Assembly: GCA_018907035.1 (NCBI GenBank)
Contig: JACCIC010000140.1
Coordinates: 131,501 to 195,500, forward strand
Direction: 5' to 3'
Length of the DNA: 64,000 bases
DNA from: Sycobia sp. Sy_11
Lineage: Eukaryota; Arthropoda; Insecta; Hymenoptera; Epichrysomallidae
Shown: piece by piece, positions 48,376 to 61,513 of the stretch
Layout: each line of letters begins with the position of its first letter
Position numbering within the stretch: position 1 is the stretch's first letter
Notes under the pieces: model-generated
Database searches by the model: none
What the model saw: the letters and a program-made list of their open reading frames with translations, nothing else
Told to the model about the DNA's origin: nothing
Made by a program: the position numbers and the translations under genes

Positions 48376-51300
48376 CTGTTTGGTTTTTTGTTTCGTTGTT
48401 GTTGTTGTTGTTGTTGTTGTTGATGTTTTTGTTTTTTTTTTTTGGTTTTTTTTTTGTCCATCATTTCGCGAACACGGGAAAAACGTAAAATAATCGTAGG
48501 TTTAATAATTGCATTAGAGGTTATTATTATGTGTTATATTCATGCGCATCCCCAGATATAATATCGACAGCTGCCGCGAGGGCAATACTGATTTGCTGAT
48601 AATGCGCGTAACGTGGATTTTTAACGAGATAAGCTGAACATTTTCTTAATTGGATTTTTTAATAGAAAGGCGATTCTTACTGAAAATCTTAGCCGTATAG
48701 AATTATCAACTGTGCGCTCCAAGACTTCCAGTTGGAATCGGCTCGATCATTGAAAATGTTCAATCAATGATCTCAGCACAATTTACACGCAGATAATACA
48801 GTATATTACTCGTCGGAGCTGTAAATAAAATATAGCCTGGCGATGGCCGGATCGTTTCGAAGGGAAATTTTGCAATTTCGTTGATGCGAATTGAGCGACC
48901 GTTCGATTTTTTTTATTCTTAAATTTCAAAAATAAAAGTATATCTAAACAAAAAAAAAAAATGTTACGGGACCATCCTTCAAGTCCCTTGCGAAACTCAT
49001 TCGGCCGGTCGAAAATGCTCTTAGTATTCAAATTGCATCGAAGTCCGTTAAAATAAAAATGACAATTATACGAGGTAACAGAGGTCAATGACATACGAGT
49101 AAAAAGCACAGCAAAGTCAAATGGATAAATGCCGGAGAGAGAGAGGGGGGGGGAGCAAACACGTACAAATTTCCTTTTGTAATAAAGATCGGAGGGTGTT
49201 AAGTATATACATCTATACGTACTCTTTTGACGGCCAAGGAACTGCTGCTTCTGCTCGGTCCATTGTTTCTCGACGTTCTCCTTCAGCGCCTCGCAGAGAC
49301 CCTGAAACAAGGAAGTGGAGGAACAAACCGTAGGTGGCATGCCGGGACTCGTTAACTATGCGCGCGTCGTCAGGGCGGAATTTGTTTCTTTTCTTTCTTT
49401 TTTCTGTTTTTGTTTTTTCTGTTCAGTTCTCCGTCCGGCTCGATCTGTCGGCCCTGCTCGTGACCAGCTTTCGTGACCCGCTCGGGTCCCCAAGATTTCA
49501 GATACTGGTTGGGAGGTATTTAATACACACACACGCGCGCGCGCACTCACATATATGACTTTTGTTACGTATACAAAGGGATCGTATTAAATGGTCATTC
49601 AAAAATTTAAGGTTACACAGACACCGGAATTTGGCGCGAAGTGAGAGTTTCGAGGGATAATGCAGACGGGAGTCGTCGGAACGCCGAGGAGTCGGGGAAC
49701 AGATCTTCTCCGCCGTTTGTATTTTTTTGGTCGTTCACCAGGGATCGTTAAATGGTTCTCCAAGTGTGTATGTATATATATCCACACACTGAGACGATTT
49801 TACAGGCGTCGAGGAAAGGAACCGTGTGCAACGAGTCGGAAACGCGAGGGCGGACGCTCGACGTGTACAACGATCTCATTCGGCAAGTTATAAATTAATA
49901 AACGCGTATGTGCAAGAATAATGACAAAACTGGACGACGAAAAATAGATGAAGGAGAAAACAACGAGCATTCCAGGGGTTGGGGGTGGGGGGGGGGAGGT
50001 GAGTGGAATCTCAAACACGCGAATTATACACGTATGAGTAAGATAATTTCGGCATTAAACACGGGGTAATTCGGATCGTGCACTCAACATTTGCGTGCGC
50101 ACACATAGGACTCACTTTTGGTGCGCTTCATGAACTGTTCCATTTTTTGTTTCCAGAGTTTCTCATGGTACTCCGCGTAAAGCGTATTATAGCCCTGCGA
50201 TACAATTCGAGAAAGTTTTTTTTGTTTGTTTTTTGCTTTTTGTTTTTTTTTTTTTTTTTTTTTGTTTTACTGCTACGTATACGCGCGCTTACGCAATGAT
50301 CGAATTCCGTATAAGTTCGTACGATACAAGTGTATTGCGTAAAAAGTGTGACTTGGTAGGGAGGATTCTGAACAATCTCGGTATCAGGGATATTCTAGAT
50401 TATATATATATATATTTTTTTTATTTGCATTATCGCAGGAAGAATTTCTTTAAGGACGAAAACTAGTCTCAAGTGCAATACCGATCGATCTGGTCGCGCA
50501 TTGCAATTCAAATCACGATTGCCTTGGGCGACGCGTAGGGTTGCATAATTTATACAAGTACATAGAGATACTCGGTTCATTTCAGGCCAATATCAGTCTT
50601 TGGCATGTCGCGGCTTACTTTACGTCGTCGGTCCGGATCAGACGTTATCTCGAATTCTCTCGTATTTTACACGTACATAGATATATAAACATTGCAATTC
50701 TTGATAATCGAGCAAGTAATATTTGGTACGATGGAACGACAAAATTTCAACGAATTACCAAATAGCGATCGTTATTTTTGATTTTTCTAAAAATCTTGAT
50801 GCGTATTGAATTTTCCTTTTTTTTTTATCATTGAAGAAAATTAAGCGATAATAATAAGAAAATTAAATTATAATCCGTAAAAATAATAAATGCACAAATA
50901 TTTTTATGTACCTCTTAATCGACATTATAGATTCCGTAGATTCTTATAAAAATTATTTATGATGTTTCCATTTTCAGCAGTAAGTTTAATAATACGCACA
51001 AGCAATGCTTCTTTCAATTAACACGCACATCTATTACCGCGACCTTTCGCGGCATCACCCCAACTACAATCGCGATGTCTTCTTTTTTTTCTTCGTCAAT
51101 ACAATAGGAAAATACCATATACCGCGATCAATATTGAAAAATAATGAGATAGATTTTCTTTTTTTTTTTTTTCTTTTTTAGCAAGTGGGTCAAATCAACG
51201 TGCTCCGGGGGGGGGGTCGATCAAATTTTCAGGCGTCCATCGTAGATGTCAGTCTCGTCCGAAGCCGCGGCGCGCCTGGACTGTATGTGTGTATATTATT

Positions 51301-52072
51301 AATCGATATAATACTCACGCCCTCGAACAATTTTTTCTTGTCATCATAGGACCTGGTGTCGACACGACGCTCGTATTTGGAGGCTACTTGAATTTTGGGC
51401 TGTAAATCAATCGGATATGGATTAATGTATGGCTGTCGCGAGGAAAATTGCGCTTGCTGCTGTGTACATATATATATATATATATAAGCTACAAATTATT
51501 AAAATAATTTTTTAGTCTAGTTTATTTAGCCGCGACATAGAATTGGATAGAATTTATCGTTTTCGTCTTAAATATCAGTTTATAATATTCTCGTTTTATA
51601 TATTCGAAATTTTTATTTCATTTACATATTTTTTTTATCCTGCATCTACATAATTATTACACTTTATAATAGATTTCGTATGTAATAATTGTGACTCATT
51701 GAAAAAAATGTCACAAATTTAAACATTTTATTCGCTTCTAAATAAATATTTTGATAAAAATCGATCTTCAAACAGAAAAAGTTAATAATAAATAAAATAA
51801 AATAAAATAAAATAAAACGAAATAAAACCAATAAAAAAATCTTTTAAATCATTTAGAAATTTAAAGATTTCATTAGACGCGTCTTTAAAATTAGTCGAGG
51901 CATAGAGCAGTATACGAGAAAACAAGAAAATTAGGCTACGGATTAGATATACGTCATCGGTGGCTATTTTGGTACTCTCATCTGTAACCGCGCTTTATTT
52001 GAAAATGCGCTCCGTGGCTGCTGAATAATATTTACAAAATTATTACATCGCGTACCAAAAATAATTTATATA

Positions 52073-52124
<52 letters not shown>

Positions 52125-54686
52125 TGTCGGGAACTCGATATCGAACTATTGTCATGTATATGATTGAACCGATCGATCAGTTAGACATTTTAACGAAATC
52201 GAATCCTTTTTCGACTTTTATGTATTTACACACAGCGCAAACGAAGCACAAATGTCTGTTATATAAAATTAAATTTAATAATTCGCATATTTGAAAAATA
52301 CTCACTGGGTATTTGCCGGTAAGTGCTTCTGGGTCAAGACCCTTTTTGAGGGCCTTGTGCCTGAGCTGCTGCTTTTGTCTTTCCTTCAGTTCTTTAAGCT
52401 GTGAAAAGAAGAAAGTATACGTAAACATCAATAAAAGGCTTATATATTTGTAAATTAAAAAAAGAATCATATATGTATATATATATATATGGCCATTAAC
52501 TCACATCGTAGTCTTGACGTTTCTGGCGCTCCTCGAGATCGTACTTTTCGGTTTCAAGTTTGACGATCGCCTCCCAGAGTTCGGTGGCCCTGTTGCGCAG
52601 CTTGTCGATGCCAAGGCCCTCGATTTCCAGGGGCTTGATGCGGATGCTCAGCGAGATCTTCTTCTCCTCCTCGAGCTGCTCTTTCGTCTTGTTGCGCTCC
52701 AATTGTGCCGATGACAGGTTTCCCTGGGAGGGGGGGAGGGGAAATAATTCATTGCTTTGTATCGAAATGCTCGTTTCGCTAATATATCGAGCTCTTTTGA
52801 GTTTAAGACGTTTTTAGACAATGATAAATTCAATACTAACTGAGAGGTCCTTTTTCGTGATGGTGAAGTTGGGTCCTTTCTTGCTCGCCTGGTCCTTCAT
52901 CGCCTGCATCATAGCCTGGCGTTTCTTCTCGGATTCTTCCAGACGCCTACGAATGCATTAAGAGCGTTAACGATACATCCTGATAGAGCGACAATTTGTA
53001 AATTGTATTTTATATGTACTGTTTGAAATCATTACCTTCTCTTTTCTTCGATATCCCGCTGTTTCTTCTCCTCTGAAAAGATCGTAAGAAAACGCCATTG
53101 AATTATACAGTCGATGCGCATTAAATGATTGTCCGCAGAAACAAGAAATCAGACAATTATCTTACCGATTTCACGTTGGCGACGTTCTTCCTCTTCCTTT
53201 TTCTTTTGGGCCAATCGCTTCTCTTCTTCGGCACGCGAGATCTTGCGTTTCGCTTGCTTCTCCTGTAAGTCGTTTTAAAGACGTGTCGTTTATACGTTGA
53301 TTAATAAGTATTGATTATGATCAAGCGACTTTATGATAGTATTAACTTAATTAATTAATTATGAATTTACCTTGAGTCGCTTGAGCTCCTCCTCTTCCTT
53401 TGCCCTCTGTTTTCTCCATTCTGCAATGTATTCCTTGAGCTGTTCGTCGAGATCACTTCTCTTCTGTTCCTGCCTCTATATTGGCCAACGAATTAAGGGA
53501 TTCGTTAAATATTCAAAGATTTGCCACAAAAAGTGGAAAGAGTTTTTCTTGCAATGTTATTTTAAATCTTATTCAAGACGGTATATTTCACAAAGCTATC
53601 GACAGTACCCCATCTACATCGACATCTGATATTTGATAGTGACATTGTATCCAATTCATATTTCGAAATGTTCATATCCCAAACCCAATTTTTAGCTAAA
53701 AAGATTGCAACTAATATTATGAACCTAGACATTTTTATCTGGGAATTGTTGGGATTGTCTTGATTCGAAAACCCACTCGGAATATTTGGCGTGAAAAGGT
53801 GAAGTAGAGGCCCTCTCAATGAGAATCTTTACTTTAAAAATTGGAGTTGGAATCGTCTATATTCGACATCTAGCTTGAAAACTTTTTCATCAAAGACGAG
53901 TTGAAATCTTTTTGTAAAATAATTGGAGTTTGAATGGTTTCCATTAAAAATCCGAACGGGCATCTTTTTCGCTCGAAATTGAAGTTGCGATCGCTCCATT
54001 TGAAATCCGAGTTGGTAATCTGTTTTGTTCATAATTGGAATGAAATTGTTTTCATTCAAACTCAGAATTGGAGTTTGGATCGGGTTTATTCTCAATCTGA
54101 ATTGGATCAAGCGTTACTGTCCAGGTGTCGATACGATCGGGTATTTTTTTTTTTTTAAAGGTTCATTCGGATCTGGTGTAGAATAACGCATAGAAGGTAA
54201 CGGGGAAATATTTGCAAGAAACGCCTCTTTCCGCCTTAATTCGAATAAAGTGCGAAGTCTTACCCTCATAAACTCGACATTTTCACCGGATTCCCTGGTG
54301 GCGCGACGAGCGAAAACAAGAAAAGTATAAACTCTCTTTAGTTTAACGGAGTAAATTTGGATGTTGCTCTATCTATACCGCTGCATCCGCCTCCGCTTTA
54401 CTAACCGTCCGCTCGTCTCCTCGACATTTTCAATCCATCTCGATTTTCATTACCCCCTCATCCCATCCTCATCGTTTCGTTAATCGCAATTTTTTTTTTC
54501 TTTTCTTATCTTTTCTTTTTTCTGACTTTCCATTATCTCTCTAATAATTGTTGTTTCGGCGCGGACAAGCGGACGTATTACAACGGACATAACGGAACAA
54601 GTGTATACACAGACAGATAAAGGCACACGAACACAAGGACAAACACAGATAGAGAATAGAGAAAGGCGTATACACACACGCGCGCG

Positions 54687-54717
<31 letters not shown>

Positions 54718-55010
54718 AGAGGCTTTTTGGCTCACAACTGGTAAATTTTAAACGACGCTTTTAAGCATATATATATATACGCGCGTGAAAATCCCGGATA
54801 AATATTTATATCAGCGTGTATATATGTATATGGCAAATGCATTAGGCACTGGACACAATATCACAAAATTTATATATCAGTATGTATATATGAGAACCCG
54901 TGCGTAAGGCTAACGTCACGATTAAGTTCGCATATATATTACATTGTAGATTAATCGACAATTGACTCCACAGAGGCTGAGGCAGTGCTTTTACATATAT
55001 AGGCGGGCTT

Positions 55011-55074
<64 letters not shown>

Positions 55075-56663
55075 ATGTGAGAGATTTGCGCAAATCGCTA
55101 TGGGATATAGCGGCGTATATTAGACATCGGGCTCGGTATAGATAAATATATACTCTACATATTTGTTTAATTTATATATTTTCTTCTTTATCGTGGCCTC
55201 ACACATATGAGGCCGCGATATAAGGAAAGAAATGAACCAACGCGTACGCGAGCGGGCTGAATCGCGCGGCGCGTATTATTCGAAAGCGTTCGTAAAGTGG
55301 AAAAATACACCAGCGCCGGACAGCAGGGGTGTACAGCGCCAAGCTGGATTCAAAAATTTCGGACAAATACGTCGGCGCATCGATACCGCCCGCGGCGAAT
55401 CGAAGCCGCGATCGTGCCGGGCGCGTTGAAAAGTGGAGAGGAAAATTTTACGACTCCCATATAATGTTTCGCGGGGCCGGAAGCAAATTAAGGTTAACGC
55501 GAAACCCAATGCACAACGCGCGCGCGCGCGCAGTATTATATATATATATAAATCAGGAAAATATGCGGTCGGTCGGTCGGTCGGTCGGTTGGCATCGGAA
55601 AGATTGAGAAAAGTACCCGGTTATTGTAATCCCGCGCGGAGGATTCCTGTGTGCTTTCATATGTGTTTTATATATATATAGTAAGAATAATTCGCCCCGA
55701 AAAATATTCACCTCTATAGGTATATATATATATACACAAGGTGTATATATATAAAATAGAGACGACGAGAAATTATTGTTGGCGGCGAATCTCGCGCAAG
55801 CGGCCGAGTTTAAATCTCCCCCACCGAGGCTCCCGTCCACGCGCCAAGGCCGACCCCTCGACGTCGACGTTTGACACGAATTCAGAATAGACGCGCGCAG
55901 CGTCGGCACTTTTTCGTCAGGTGCGCGATGCGCGAGGTACGCGCGAATTTTTCCGAACGCGACGATCGGTAGGAGAAAATTGCCATTAGATTTCTGGCGA
56001 TGTTGAAGCGAGGATAAAGCGAGTCGGGCGAATGGCTATGATGAAAATGGGCACCTGGCATTTTTCTGTGTACTTGTAGCGTCATTATAAATTACAAATA
56101 TGTAGAAAAGACTTTACGGTTATCATTAAGCGAGCAGCGATAACGATGTATTATATTATGTTAAATTCTGTTTCAAACAAAATAATAATGATTTACTAAG
56201 TTCAAAGATGCCCAAAATAAAATTCCTCAATAATAGAAACTTCATTTCCAGTAATATCATAATGACTTTGTTTTTTTTTTTTTAATCCGCCAATAGAATA
56301 TCTGAATACAATAAAATGCAATAATTATATAACGTAAATTATTAAGCATTACGTAAGCAGCTACAGAATTTCAATGGATTTTCGCGCATTAATATATATA
56401 TATAGATTGTATTATAAAAGAAAAATAATGTAATTGACAAGGAATTCTTTAATTGCCCTCGGATTATTTGACGACGGCTGACGCGGGTCGACGTATTAAG
56501 CCGTCATATATAGATATATATATACATACACCTATATATAGAGCACAATTTAATGGTCCCTTCTTTAATATGGGATTCTTTTCGTTATATGGCTGCGCAC
56601 ACTGAGTACACAATAATTATTTGTCACGACATACACACCAGACTGCGGACATTATTATTTATG

Positions 56664-56696
<33 letters not shown>

Positions 56697-57054
56697 TTTT
56701 TTTTATATTATTTGTGCGAACAGAAAATACAATATCATCACATCTTATATATGGCGCTCAAAACTGCCTGGCGAGTCGGGCGCTTTATATAATGTGAGTA
56801 TATATTGTAGAGAAAAAAAAGACTCTCAGATGTTCGTTAATGATTATTGACAAACAGAAAGGAAATGCAACACGTATATGTTTTATTTTGGTTTTTTTTT
56901 TTTGTTTTGGCGAGACAGTTGAGGGATAAACATTTGGCACATTAAAGACGAGTATGTATGGTTTTTATTAATGATGGATCTTCAGTGAATTTCGTTTGAA
57001 TCTAGATTTTGTTTCTTCTTTACTCTTTTTTTTTACGGTTTGAGAGAGAGATAA

Positions 57055-57093
<39 letters not shown>

Positions 57094-58251
57094 CAGCATT
57101 ACGTTTTGGGATTTACACGTGACGTGTTGAATATTATAAGTTCTAATTCGAATTTACATATTTAGAATAGCATTAACGAAGGATAGATTTTTGAATTTTT
57201 CTATAATAATTAGTGAACTTTAAAAGTTTTATTTAACTTCAATTGCTCGTTTATTTTCAATTAGAGCATCTGCCATTGTAATTTCTTCATTTAATTTAAG
57301 CTTGAGCTTGTAATTCACCAAAACTGAATTTAAAAAGTTAGCTCATTATATGACGGTGCCTTAACCCGAACGTAAAAGCGACGGAATCGTTCGAGTTGAT
57401 CCAACTGGTGGCTCGAACCTTCCAGCCGTTCGAACGGCTCGCGACCGTCAAGCGGGCTATATCGCGACTTGGCTTTCGAACCGTAGCTGCCCCGAGCGCT
57501 CGGGGGGGGCATGCTCGATTAGTCGCGCGGACGACCGGAACGGCCGAGAGCCGAGATGCTCAACCGCGAGACCGGCTGCTTTGCAACGGCGTCAACGACT
57601 GGAGCTGCGACAACGCCACTGCGTAAATCCCTCGTTGAAAGATCCGAGCTGCATTATTGCGCGGCAACAATTGTCGACCTAGTCTCAGTCGAGGCAAACG
57701 CGGTGGCCGTCAAAATTCTGAAATTACTCCGAGCGCGACTCTGACAAATGAGAAATGTACAGATTCACACACATATATATATATATGTACATGATCGTAA
57801 GAGAGCTTTATTCACGAATGCTTTTCATTATCGTTCACTGAAGTCCGCACTGGGGATTAACGGACGGCGGGGTTGAACAAAAAAAAGGAGGATTGATTTT
57901 GTGAGCAGCTTGGATAACGAATAATAAAACTGTTAACGACGCATATATAAACAACAACCTCGAGATTCAACTTACTTTTGGGACGCCCTACCCCTACAAA
58001 AGAGAAAGTACAGTTCGGTTAATAAAGTTTAAGGAACAATTGTTTATTAATTGTCAAGCTTTGTTTTTTTTTTTGTCTTTCGCATCCTGGTGTTCAATTG
58101 CACATTCTACAGAGCAAGTATTATTTTTTCTTTTCTTTTTTCTTTTTTTCTTTTCTTTTTTTTTCAAAGCAATTCATTTCATTATTTTGTATTAGAGGTT
58201 CATTACATGTTTTAGTCAATTTTTTTGTTTTTAGAACGTTTGGTTTTAATG

Positions 58252-58287
<36 letters not shown>

Positions 58288-58918
58288 CAACTTTTTCCGT
58301 TTGTATTAGCCTCTTACAAGTAACAAAGGACGGGTTATACAACTATAATGTAAGGCAGACGCTGAGGCGCCGATCGCCCCTGTAAACGCGTGCAGACCGC
58401 GCAGCCGCCGAGTCAGATCGCGGCGTCTTCGTTCCCATTTTCACGAAAAACTCCGCCTCGAGGCCGAAATAAAACTAAAAAGTCGCGCGGCACGGGTATT
58501 TCGATCCCGGGGAAATTCTGTATAAGAAGAGCCGTAAATAAATCCGGCAGTCTGCAGGCGTTCAGCGATCTGTGCCTCTTTCTATGTATATATATATATA
58601 CACACACACATACATTCATAAATATAAATATAAATATAAATATAAATATATATATGTGTGTATGTATATATATATATTATTTTAGAAGATCCGGGCGCAC
58701 AACGCGAGAGCCGACGACGGATGTGCATAAAGCGCCTCTCGGGCCGTGCGCCGGCTCCCCCAAAATTTTGTGTATGCAAAAAAGGCGCCTCGCTGACAAA
58801 AATAACAAAATAACAATAAAAAACAGAGAAAAAAAATATACAGAAGTACATATAACATAAAATACTACGCTTATAATGAGAAACAGTAATGAGCATTGGC
58901 AGCGGGTAATATAAGTTT

Positions 58919-58979
<61 letters not shown>

Positions 58980-60707
58980 TAAGTATGCGTGATATATATA
59001 TTTTGTGAGCTGACGGATATGTTATAGAAATAGATATAGAGAAAGATGGATAGAGAAAGAAAGAAGAGATAGAGAGAGAGTATGTGTGTGTGAGGGGGAC
59101 AAATCGTGTGAGCATAGAGAGATATAGTAAATGGTTAATTTGGAAAAGGTATTTAGAGAAAGAGCTATGGAGGATGAGGGTATGAGGAACTCAGAAAACG
59201 CATCCTCTTTTCGTGACATTTCTCATCGACACTATATATATATAGCTTATTTAATGAAATTTCAAGAGACGTTTTCTGAGTCTTATTAAAGTAGGATAGT
59301 TTGATTATAAAGATTTACTACATAGACATATGCGCGCGGCTGTTGTGAGTGATATATATATATTCGATTCGTGTGAGTATAACATACGTATATCTGGTGT
59401 ATATATATATGTGCGTGTATAATTATTTGGGACTGATGTTAGTGTAATTTTTGTTACGACTTCTGATTTATGATTCCTGTTGTAATGTGATAAAACAATA
59501 ACAACAACAGCAACAAAAAAAAAGAGAATCCATGTGCAATTTGGCACACAATAAATATAAGTTTGCGCAAAAAGCTAACGCTGAGCGACAAAGATATAAG
59601 TATACAAAAAAAAAAAAAATAAATAAATAAATAAAAAATAAAAAAAAAGTGTATGAGATTACTTGGTCCTACAAAAAAATTGCGTTAGGGCCGTAATATT
59701 ATCAACGTCAACATTAAACAAAGTGAAGAAAATAAAAAACAACGGTTATTAATTGTCGTTATACCAATCAGTGGCACGCGTGCTGTACGGACAACAACTT
59801 TTGGCGTCAGATTATACAATACGAAACAAAAAAAAAAAAAAAAAAAAAAACAAATAAATAAAAGAATTGTATAAAAAAATTGTATAAAAGAGAAAATATA
59901 TGTATATATGTGTAGTAAAAAATTGAATTCGAGACATCACAGTAAAACCAACAACAAAGATAAAATAGAAGTAACGAAAATTTTAAGAAACATACTGCAC
60001 CAGCACAGGCAAAACTGCACAATTTAAATAATAATCAAAATATCAAATGAAAAAAAATAAATAAATAAACAAAGTATAGCTGAACAGTTGAGTTTACGAA
60101 ATACCTCTTTATTTTCATTATAGAACAGAAGTTGAAGAATGAAAAAACAACGAAAAAAAACCAGCGCAATAACGTCACACGAAAAAATGAAACAAAAAAA
60201 AACCCAAAAATTTTAGTATTAGATGTTTCAGAAATTTACTCAAAAAAACTATACGATTACGTTTGCACAGCAACAGATAAAGTTGCAGCACGACGACGCT
60301 CCAGCATTTTTTCTTTTTTTTGTTTTTTATCTTATCATTATCAAAAAGTGAGAAAAACAAAATTTGCAAAATTTTATGAAAAACAAAAATCAGTCACGCA
60401 AAAAACCTACGTGAAAATGAAACAAAAATTAATGGACGTCGTGCTACATCCCGTTAATATGAGTAATGTAATAATAGCGAGAAGTTGTTTTTTTTTATTT
60501 TTATTTTTTTTTAAATTATAATAGCTGACGAACAAGACTGCGACCGACAATATAAGAATAAAGCCAAAGTAGACATACAATAGACAAACAATTATTAAAA
60601 ATTAAAAAAAAAAAAAACAGTTAAATATGCGATTTGTAAATATATAATTATATAGACAAACGACATTAGCTCTATATGTCACTTACTCGATCTTCTTCTC
60701 CGGTTGC
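48116..60707 (-). CDS. up: Troponin T (upheld), 5' end not in view
   Basis: Troponin T anchors the troponin complex to tropomyosin on muscle thin filaments and transmits the calcium signal. Minus-strand exons in order are 60707-60687, 57993-57976, 54294-54264, 53475-53371, 53262-53166, 53072-53036, 52946-52841, 52723-52505, 52398-52306, 51399-51319, one of 50194-50116 or 49301-49223, then 48375-48116. They are phase-consistent and give about 381 visible residues. Diagnostic segments are RQEQKRSDLDEQLKEYIAEW, KGPNFTITKKDLS, LERNKTKEQLEEEKKISLSI, YDLEERQKRQDYD, LKKGLDPEALTGKYP and KYERRVDTRSYDDKKKLFEG. The protein is almost wholly coiled coil. It ends KLPKWFGERPGKK and then a long acidic tail of mostly Glu. 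The initiator exon (expected MSDxEE) was not found and probably lies past 64000. Extra cassette exons may remain undetected in the 54.3-60.7 kb introns. Identity is certain; the 5' structure is not. Confidence 0.95.
49223..49301 (-). CDS. up: troponin T mutually exclusive exon, GLCEALKENVEKQW form
   Basis: This exon is also 79 nt with the same entry and exit phase as its partner. It encodes GLCEALKENVEKQWTEQKQQ then FLGRQK, between tgtttcag and gtacgt. Including both would shift the frame, since 158 is not a multiple of 3, so exactly one must be used. Confidence 0.92.
50116..50194 (-). CDS. up: troponin T mutually exclusive exon, GYNTLYAEYHEKLW form
   Basis: This 79-nt exon encodes GYNTLYAEYHEKLWKQKMEQ then FMKRTK plus one base, between tatcgcag and gtgagt. 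It occupies the same slot as the exon at 49223-49301. It corresponds to one of the two exon-10 variants of Drosophila troponin T, which differ between muscle types. Confidence 0.92.
51319..51399 (-). CDS. up: troponin T exon before the alternative pair
   Basis: The exon encodes PKIQVASKYERRVDTRSYDD then KKKLFEG, phase 0 at both ends. Its gtgagt donor is shared by the two alternative downstream exons. Confidence 0.95.
52505..52723 (-). CDS. up: troponin T central exon (73 codons)
   Basis: Acceptor ctcccag (within a C-rich tract) and donor gtgagt bound GNLSSAQLERNKTKEQLEEE through KRQDYD. This is the most conserved troponin T block, lying at the start of the troponin C/I-binding coiled coil. 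Confidence 0.95.
53830..54110. repeat. Degenerate tandem array in a troponin T intron
   Basis: Units of roughly 28-34 bp recur with the pattern AATTGGAGTTTGGATCG followed by a TTTATTC-like segment and a TCCGA-like end. Clear starts lie near 53839, 53923, 53979, 54033 and 54065. Copies differ by many substitutions, so the array is old. Frames stay open on both strands because the unit contains few stops. Confidence 0.5.
54264..54294 (-). CDS. up: troponin T 31-nt exon
   Basis: The exon reads ESGENVEFMR and leads directly into RQEQKRSDLD, the counterpart of the conserved EGDPEFIKRQ segment in fly troponin T. The donor is gtaaga; the acceptor caccag lies beside the exon. Confidence 0.8.
57976..57993 (-). 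CDS. up: troponin T 5' cassette microexon (18 nt)
   Basis: Acceptor tttgtag and donor gtaagt flank 18 nt coding for GRASQ between split codons. It enters and leaves in phase 2, so inclusion or skipping leaves the frame intact. Fly troponin T has comparable small alternatively included N-terminal exons. Confidence 0.55.
60687..60707 (-). CDS. up: troponin T 5' microexon (21 nt)
   Basis: The exon encodes QPEKKI with split codons at both ends (enters phase 2, leaves phase 2), followed by gtaagt. A ctaac branch-point-like motif lies about 26 nt before its gaaag acceptor. It joins in frame to either downstream small exon, as expected for an N-terminal cassette of insect troponin T. Confidence 0.5.
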
Positions 60708-60808
60708 CTTTCGGTCGATCAAATCGGAATCGGGTTAGCGCGCCGCGCGTGCGTCGAGTCGGTCGGACGAGCATGGATTTGGTGCGATGTTTGGTTTGGT
60801 TTGTGTGT

Positions 60809-60842
<34 letters not shown>

Positions 60843-61482
60843 ATTGTGGTGATAGATAGAAAGAAGTGAAGAGGCGAGAAAAAAAAAAGGAGAAAAACCA
60901 GAGTCAGTTATTGGCTTTCAATTTTCAATTTGACGGGGGTTGGCGGGGGCGGGGGGGGGATTGTACAAAAAAAAAAATTACATGGAGGCCTATATATATA
61001 TATAGAGCTTTCACAGAGCGGCGTGATACAGGGCAAAAACAATTCGGTGCATTAAAAAACTTTTCTACGTGTTGGGGTGAAAATTCGAGGATGCAAATAT
61101 ATCGTATTCTACATTTATATGGCACATATATAATATATATAATACATATACACATACGTAACGGACGACGCTCGCAGAGCAAAAGCTATGCGCTTGACGC
61201 TCGACGGTGCGTCAATCGACGGAGTATTTGGGAAATTTCATTTGAAATTTACACATTGCACTGTGTACACGATGCTCGATAATTTTATCGCTGACGATTG
61301 CTACAAAGTGGATTTTTTTTTCGTTTCGTTCTTCGAAACGGCGAATTTTTACACGCGGTTTGGCAGACGCCGACAATTCGGTGGGTAATGTTTGCTCTAT
61401 TACGACGTTAAAATACCGCTGCGATTTGGCAGCGAAAATACAGCGTACGCGCGGGAAATGATCGCTTTGTGTTTTTTTTTTG

Positions 61483-61513
<31 letters not shown>

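Larger units (their letters stand above)
52075..59000. repeat. up: Microsatellites in troponin T introns
   Basis: AT runs lie at 52076-52121, 55017-55071 and 58920-58976. A CG-then-CA alternating run is at 54673-54718, GA at 57044-57093, (CGGT)n at 55564-55589 and ATT at 56661-56693. None overlaps an exon. Confidence 0.93.

Noticed and set aside
48074..48493. 139-codon plus-strand frame of Leu, Phe and Val repeats
   Set aside because: It is the antisense of the troponin T poly-Glu tail and the adjacent GTT repeat.
58390..58860. 156-codon plus-strand frame in a troponin T intron
   Set aside because: Contains microsatellite-derived Ile-Tyr and Ile-Asn runs and has no splice or homology support.
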